From positions 1-17,935 of the forward strand of contig JAEWQJ010000028.1 of NCBI GenBank assembly GCA_023399215.1: DNA of 17,935 nucleotides, read 5' to 3'. Shown in pieces: positions 14,839-17,935 of this stretch (its first letter is position 1; the number at the start of each line of letters is the position of its first letter). The notes below the pieces were generated by a model that ran no database searches, was not told the DNA's origin, and was given only the letters and a program-made list of their open reading frames with translations. Both the position numbers and the translations under genes were made by a program. The stretch is from Methanobacteriota archaeon. Its GTDB lineage: Archaea > Halobacteriota > Methanosarcinia > Methanosarcinales > Methanosarcinaceae.

Positions 14839-14929
14839 AAAAATAAAAGCCAGGGCGTAAAGAATTATACCACTCAGGGGACCACCACATTTTTTCCATT
14901 TTTTAATCCAAGGGATATTTTATTTGGCA

Positions 14930-14953
14930 TGAAAGTGCTTTCAGGTGCTTTCA
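14930..14953. promoter_or_regulatory. Operator-like repeats upstream of the permease pair
   Basis: TGAAAG-TG-CTTTCA (14930-14943) is a perfect inverted repeat. Its right half TGCTTTCA recurs at 14946-14953, exactly 10 bp on, one helical turn. It lies 30-55 bp before the likely permease start, between that start and the padR gene, and is well placed as a binding site for the neighbouring PadR-like regulator. Confidence 0.45.
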
Positions 14954-15055
14954 TTTCTTTGTGCCTGTTATTCGAAGAATTTCATGTCCATTTTTTGAAT
15001 TCCAGGAGAGTTTTTTAATTTCAGGATGAACTTATTATTTTTGAGTAACCTGGGT

Positions 15056-15385
15056 TTACAGTTTCCTGAATGCGTTGAGGAAATATTCCAGGTTTTTCTT
15101 TCTCATTTCTATATCCTGCCGGAACTCCTCCAGTTTTTCCATCCCTTTCGGGCTTATCCTGTACCACTTTTTAGCAGGCCCGGGTTCTGATGTGTCCCAG
15201 TAGGACTCAACAGCCCCTTCTTTTTCCAGATCCTGAAGAGACCTGTAAAGGGAAGGCCCATCGATTAGATTGAAAGGCAGCTCTTCTTCCATTTTGTTGA
15301 GCAAGAGAGATCCGTAGGCGGGTTCCTTTGCAAGGAACAGTAATATAAATGCAGGGGTATGTCGCCCGTATTTGCTTCTGGACAT
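15056..15385 (-). CDS. PadR family transcriptional regulator
   Basis: A 109-residue DNA-binding protein. The core FILLFLAKEPAYGSLLLNKM (about 14-33), then GPSLYRSLQDLEKEGAVESYW (about 43-63), then KKWYRISPKGMEKLEEF (about 73-89) is the PadR winged-helix pattern, followed by a C-terminal helix for dimerisation. The ATG at 15385 has GTGAT just upstream, and the known family N-terminus fits there; a longer frame from 15472 adds 29 residues with no similarity. PadR proteins repress and respond to toxic compounds or stress. The two-gene permease pair lies downstream on the same strand, about 150 bp away, so it is the natural target. The region upstream carries a striking nested palindrome that may be its own operator. 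Confidence 0.88.
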   Translation of the reverse strand: MSRSKYGRHTPAFILLFLAKEPAYGSLLLNKMEEELPFNLIDGPSLYRSLQDLEKEGAVESYWDTSEPGPAKKWYRISPKGMEKLEEFRQDIEMRKKNLEYFLNAFRKL

Positions 15386-15852
15386 TATGATCACTGTTTT
15401 ATGATATTCGCCGGTGTAACTGGAGTGTGGATGTAATTGGAATGTCAATGTTATGCGGCGGGAATCTTTCAATATGTGTTTTACTTATCTAGATGTTATT
15501 TACATCTTAGTGTAAAACACACTAATATGCAAATAACATCATTATGCATTTTACATATATACTTTCCGGTGTGAACAGGACCTCCTTCTTTGACTATTCT
15601 TTCTTTCGGAAATCTTACTTTTTACATATAAATATATCGTAATCATTATATACTATTGGTATTAAATAGATAGAGAAACTGACTTATGGGAATAACACTG
15701 TTCTAAAATCTGATCTGATGGATATAGAAAAAAGTTCAGTGTAAAAGCCCGTTTTAAGGTCCAGTTTTTGGAGCCTGTCGGGATCTTAGTCCCCCTTTAT
15801 AACGTTACTTTATAAGACTGAATCTGAATGGGTTCTGGCTCCGGAGATTGTA
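15386..15852. other. Divergent control region between padR and the zinc/winged-helix unit
   Basis: About 470 bp. It contains a nested 49-bp palindrome at 15492-15540 (with an overlapping 9-bp inverted repeat), strong TATA-like AT runs at about 15623-15637 and 15646-15653, and a leader of roughly 180 nt before the ATG at 15853. ACACTG (15695-15700) pairs with CAGTGT (15737-15742) in that leader. No small gene is visible. Confidence 0.6.
15476..15540. promoter_or_regulatory. Nested perfect palindrome, probable operator
   Basis: GATGTTATTT (15492-15501) pairs with AAATAACATC (15531-15540), and TTAGTGT (15507-15513) with ACACTAA (15519-15525). The two stems are separated by five-base spacers on each side and a five-base centre, 49 bp in all. 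GTGTTTTAC (15476-15484) with GTAAAACAC (15512-15520) forms an alternative pairing. It lies about 110-150 bp upstream of padR and upstream of the TATA boxes of the plus-strand operon. Confidence 0.7.
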
Positions 15853-16449
15853 ATGATGCTTGTGCTGGATGAAGAAGAAATTGGAGTCCTTGAATGCATT
15901 AAAGAAGTCCAAATCGAGCGTGGATTCCATATTCGAGACGTTATAAAAAAAGCAAAAGCCGGATATGGGTTATCAAGGTCGACAGTTTACGAAATAGTAG
16001 GTTATCTGGAGTTTCACGGCCTTATAAATACGAATAAAGCCGGGAACAGAGAAATTGACGAATCTGTAGCTTACTTTGTAACGTGTCAGGGGTGCGGAAA
16101 GAATATCCCGGGAAGTGAATATGTCAAAGAAAACGGAAGGCCGGTGTGTGAGGACTGTTATCTGGAAGGGCACCAGAAAATAAAGTTTGCAGACCCTGTG
16201 GCAGTGCGTTCTAAAAAACTCTTTAGAAAAAATCATGGTCTGGAAGGCACAGAAGGTCTAACAGATATTCAAAAAGAACTTTATAAATTTATACAGGTAG
16301 AAGGAGGGGTTACGCCTGAAAAAATCTCTAAACTCTTTGGGCTTACACCCCAGGAAGCCAGGAACCAGCTTGCAATATTAAGGCATTGTGAGCTTGTGAA
16401 ATGGCGGAAGATGGGAGATGAAATCTGTATTGTGCCTTTTGATTCTTAA
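15853..16449 (+). CDS. Zinc-binding protein with N- and C-terminal winged-helix domains
   Basis: A 198-residue predicted regulator of a family I cannot name. Residues 1-75 form a helix-turn-helix domain (IRDVIKKAKAGYGLSRSTVY, then EIVGYLEFHGLINT). Residues 78-107 hold a zinc knuckle: C78-x2-C81 and C99-x2-C102 with H107. Residues 124-198 form a second winged helix with LTDIQKELYKFIQVEGGVT and LRHCELVKWRKMGDEICIVP. The C-terminal two thirds are homologous to the third gene of the unit at 16834-17229. GGAG lies about 9 bases before the ATG. It is the first gene of a three-gene unit with an AhpD-like protein and has a long leader. It should bind DNA; a metal- or redox-sensing role is inference from the cysteines and the neighbour. 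Confidence 0.82.
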   Translation: MMLVLDEEEIGVLECIKEVQIERGFHIRDVIKKAKAGYGLSRSTVYEIVGYLEFHGLINTNKAGNREIDESVAYFVTCQGCGKNIPGSEYVKENGRPVCEDCYLEGHQKIKFADPVAVRSKKLFRKNHGLEGTEGLTDIQKELYKFIQVEGGVTPEKISKLFGLTPQEARNQLAILRHCELVKWRKMGDEICIVPFDS

Positions 16450-16504
16450 TTTATTATAAAAATCTCTATGTTGAGGAAGTGAAAACCTGACCGAAAGAAT
16501 CGAC

Positions 16505-16816
16505 ATGGATGAAAAGACAAAAGTTATGGCTGAACAACTTCCAGGAGTTATGGATGCACTCTCTGGGCTCCATTCTGAAGTTATTAAGGATGGAGCATTA
16601 AGTGCCAGAACGAAAGAACTCATGATGGTTGCTATTGCAGTCTCCCTGCGTTGCGAATACTGTCTATGGAAGCATGTTCCTGAAGCTGTACGTTTGGGAG
16701 CAACTCGTGAGGAGATCCTTGAGGCTGTCAGTACTGCCATAGTAATGGCTGGTGGGCCTGCAGTAGCGTATGGATCTGTGGTGGTTCTTAAAATTCTGGA
16801 TGAATTGAACGTCTGA
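16505..16816 (+). CDS. AhpD-like carboxymuconolactone decarboxylase family protein
   Basis: A 103-residue all-helical protein of the CMD/AhpD family. The redox-site pattern E-x11-C-x2-C-x3-H is met exactly (E38, C50, C53, H57) within LRCEYCLWKHVPEAVRLGAT, followed by the usual EEILEAVSTAIVMAGGPAVAYG. Such proteins have alkyl-hydroperoxidase or disulfide-exchange activity, usually as oligomers. The first ATG is at 16505, but the ribosome site GAGGAAGTGA (16473-16482) is over 20 bases away. It sits 4 bases before an in-frame CTG at 16487, whose context matches the TTG start of the next gene, so the real protein may be 109 residues starting at CTG. It lies between two paralogous zinc/winged-helix genes, and redox signalling with them is plausible. 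Confidence 0.88.
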   Translation: MDEKTKVMAEQLPGVMDALSGLHSEVIKDGALSARTKELMMVAIAVSLRCEYCLWKHVPEAVRLGATREEILEAVSTAIVMAGGPAVAYGSVVVLKILDELNV

Positions 16817-16833
16817 ATAACTGAGGTGAAATA

Positions 16834-17229
16834 TTGACCGAAGAGATAACTAATCCTGTAAAATGCCACATTTGTGGGTGTGAACTGGAAAAAGAAGATT
16901 GTATAGAAGAGGAAGGCAAGGTTTTCTGTGAAGATTGTTTTATAGAAGCTCACCATAAGATTCAGGTCTGTGATCCCTGGGCAGCTTATTCCAAGAAATT
17001 CTTCAGGAAGGAAGCCGGGCTTGAAGGTACAGAGGGTCTGACTGAATTACAAAAAGCCATCTATGAATTTATCGTCTCCAGTGGTGGAGCAAAAAAGGAC
17101 GAAATTGCAAAAAAGTTTCAAATATCCCTTCTGGAAACCGAGAACCAGTTTGCTATTATGAGGCACTGTGAGCTGTTAAAAGGGCAAAAAAGAGCAGATG
17201 GTGTGTACCTTGTACCTTTTGAGAGTTAA
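16834..17229 (+). CDS. Zinc-binding winged-helix protein, short paralogue
   Basis: A 131-residue protein homologous to residues 70-198 of the first gene of this unit but lacking its N-terminal HTH domain. C11-x2-C14, C16, C32-x2-C35 and H40/H41 form a zinc site; the segment SKKFFRKEAGLEGTEGLTE is nearly the same in both; the winged helix covers about residues 69-131, ending YLVPFES against IVPFDS. It starts at a TTG (16834-16836) with the strong ribosome site GAGGTGA four bases upstream; no ATG is near. It is 17 bp after the AhpD-like stop, so all three genes are one operon. It could bind the same DNA or form heterodimers with the longer paralogue. Confidence 0.82.
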   Translation: MTEEITNPVKCHICGCELEKEDCIEEEGKVFCEDCFIEAHHKIQVCDPWAAYSKKFFRKEAGLEGTEGLTELQKAIYEFIVSSGGAKKDEIAKKFQISLLETENQFAIMRHCELLKGQKRADGVYLVPFES

Positions 17230-17442
17230 TAACTCCAAAAATACTTTGTTTTAGCTCAGGTTAAAATATAAAAGTAAATTGTTTTCTTACATATTCTAAA
17301 ACTGATATGTGTACCCAGGAAAGTTACTTAATATAGATTAATTTAACCTATTTTCCTTTTATAACATCATGGCTATATACATTTTTACTTACTTAATTTC
17401 TCAAAAACAGAATCTTATTTATTTTATTAATCAGAACGAAAA

Positions 17443-17478
17443 TCAAACTATTGATTTCCTTCAAATTATTGATTTCCT
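17443..17478. repeat. 18-bp tandem duplication
   Basis: TCAAACTATTGATTTCCT is followed directly by TCAAATTATTGATTTCCT, one mismatch. Confidence 0.85.
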
Positions 17479-17513
17479 GCAGGTAAACACTTACGGAAAA
17501 TCTTGTTTTTGAT

Positions 17514-17534
17514 ATTATTATTATTATTATTATT
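17514..17534. repeat. (ATT)7 microsatellite
   Basis: Seven uninterrupted ATT units in intergenic DNA; expected to vary in length between strains. Confidence 0.95.
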
Positions 17535-17575
17535 AAAACATAGTTTCATGAAAGGCTGGCATGAGTGAATGCTTA

Positions 17576-17625
17576 CTTGAAGGTTAGATAGGTTTTGTGG
17601 AAAACCTATCCAGGTCCACTTCAAG
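17576..17625. repeat. Strong stem-loop
   Basis: GATAGGTTTT (17587-17596) and AAAACCTATC (17601-17610) pair perfectly around GTGG. CTTGAAG (17576-17582) and CTTCAAG (17619-17625) form an outer stem. There is no T-tract directly after it on either strand, so it looks more like RNA structure or a mobile-repeat remnant than a terminator. Confidence 0.6.
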
Positions 17626-17667
17626 ATGATGAAACAAACAAAATGTATCAGGTTATTCGTCTCAGGT

Positions 17668-17699
17668 TGTGGAGTTCATTATTTCAAAAGAACTCTACA
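17668..17699 (-). terminator. Hairpin downstream of the DUF169-like gene
   Basis: TGTGGAGTTC (17668-17677) pairs with GAACTCTACA (17690-17699) with one G-U wobble. It begins about 27 bp after the stop of the minus-strand gene and probably marks its mRNA end. TTTTGAAATAAT fills the loop on the minus strand. Confidence 0.45.
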
Positions 17700-17725
17700 C
17701 AGCCTAAAGATGCCCTTTTCGAAAC

Positions 17726-17935
17726 TTACTTCGGGCAAATTTCCTTGAGACCAGTGGCTACATCAGCCAGAAGTTCGACAGGAATTCCCATAATCATTTC
17801 TTCCTCTAAGATTTTGGTATATGTCCTGCTGCCGCTGCAACCGACTGTGACTCCGATTTTGCCTTCTTTGTATACATTCACAACCCCGTCGGAGCACAGG
17901 CTCTGCTTTCCTGCAAAACTCGCTTCGATCCTGCC
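17726..17935 (-). CDS. DUF169-like protein, C-terminal fragment (5' end outside window)
   Basis: The last 69 codons of a minus-strand gene whose start lies beyond position 17935. The peptide contains FAGKQSLCSDGVVNVYKEGK, then GVTVGCSGSRTYTKI, then EEEMIMGIPVELLADVATGL and ends KEICPK. The glycine/cysteine-rich GCSGSRTY block followed by an E-E-M-x-x-G-I-P motif is what I recall of the DUF169 (COG2043) family, common in methanogens and of unknown biochemical role. Three cysteines are visible (residues 14, 33 and 67 of the fragment). The frame is open to the window edge, and a stem-loop follows the TAA. Confidence 0.7.
   Translation of the reverse strand, partial: GRIEASFAGKQSLCSDGVVNVYKEGKIGVTVGCSGSRTYTKILEEEMIMGIPVELLADVATGLKEICPK

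Larger units (their letters stand above)
17230..17725. other. Gene-free interval rich in simple repeats and hairpins
   Basis: About 500 AT-rich bp with no supportable gene. It contains two tandem 18-bp copies (17443-17460 and 17461-17478, one difference), seven ATT units (17514-17534), a strong stem-loop at 17576-17625, and a terminator-like hairpin at 17668-17699. Confidence 0.6.

Noticed and set aside
14576..14899. 107-codon frame starting at the ATG 14899
   Set aside because: After the first few codons it reads a shadow of the permease frame; only its start codon is of interest, as discussed for the frame break.
15386..15472. Longer padR start at 15472
   Set aside because: The extra 29 residues resemble no PadR protein, and the ATG at 15385 has a good ribosome site.
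16378..16956. 192-codon antisense frame across the AhpD-like gene
   Set aside because: It overlaps two well-supported genes and its translation has no recognisable domain.

Overview
The window reads as a chromosomal stretch of a methanogenic archaeon, most likely a Methanosarcina. The genes are archaeal: an aIF1/SUI1 factor, NreA with a PCNA-binding tail, a class II photolyase very close to the Methanosarcina type, a COG2522 regulator, and PurL and PurC of the small type. Intergenic DNA is AT-rich with archaeal TATA boxes, Shine-Dalgarno sites resemble GGAGGTGA, and GTG and TTG starts are common. The genus assignment rests on remembered protein similarity, not on a search.

Layout. 1-133: three 39-bp GC-rich hairpin repeats just beyond the purL stop. 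134-2281 (-): purL. 2282-3090: a long gap with a 10-bp hairpin, a possible fossil coding scrap and a candidate small RNA. 3091-3339 (-): a small winged-helix regulator. 3340-3957: a gap with two 50-bp tandem copies, then the aIF1 gene (3958-4266, +). 4518-6103 (+): a COG2522 HTH regulator overlapping nreA. 6204-6917 (-): purC. 6918-7405: a divergent gap with a structured candidate RNA ending in seven T. 7406-9429 (+): an AAA ATPase followed after 2 bp by a PhnP-like metallo-beta-lactamase. 9572-10960 (+): class II photolyase, apparently leaderless. 11258-12044 (+): two small membrane proteins. 12267-13352 (-): an exported membrane protein. 13490-13819 (+): a pyrimidine-dimer glycosylase of the T4 endonuclease V family. 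13826-14838 (-): a permease split into two half-genes, with a PadR regulator upstream (15056-15385, -). 15853-17229 (+): a three-gene unit in which an AhpD-like protein lies between two paralogous zinc/winged-helix proteins. 17726-17935 (-): the 3' end of a DUF169-like gene.

Themes. PurL and PurC belong to the same purine pathway but are not in one operon. Three DNA-repair proteins (NreA, photolyase, dimer glycosylase) occur within 9 kb, two of them acting on UV lesions. The right third is regulatory: PadR lies next to palindromic operator-like DNA and upstream of the split permease. The zinc/winged-helix - AhpD - zinc/winged-helix unit is the best candidate for an undescribed system: two proteins share a zinc knuckle and a C-terminal winged helix, only the first has an extra N-terminal HTH, and a CxxC redox-type protein lies between them.

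The clearest anomalies are a probable one-base frame break at the start of the upstream permease half-gene, a likely CTG start for the AhpD-like gene, a perfectly nested 49-bp palindrome upstream of padR, and two strongly structured intergenic regions that look like small RNA genes.
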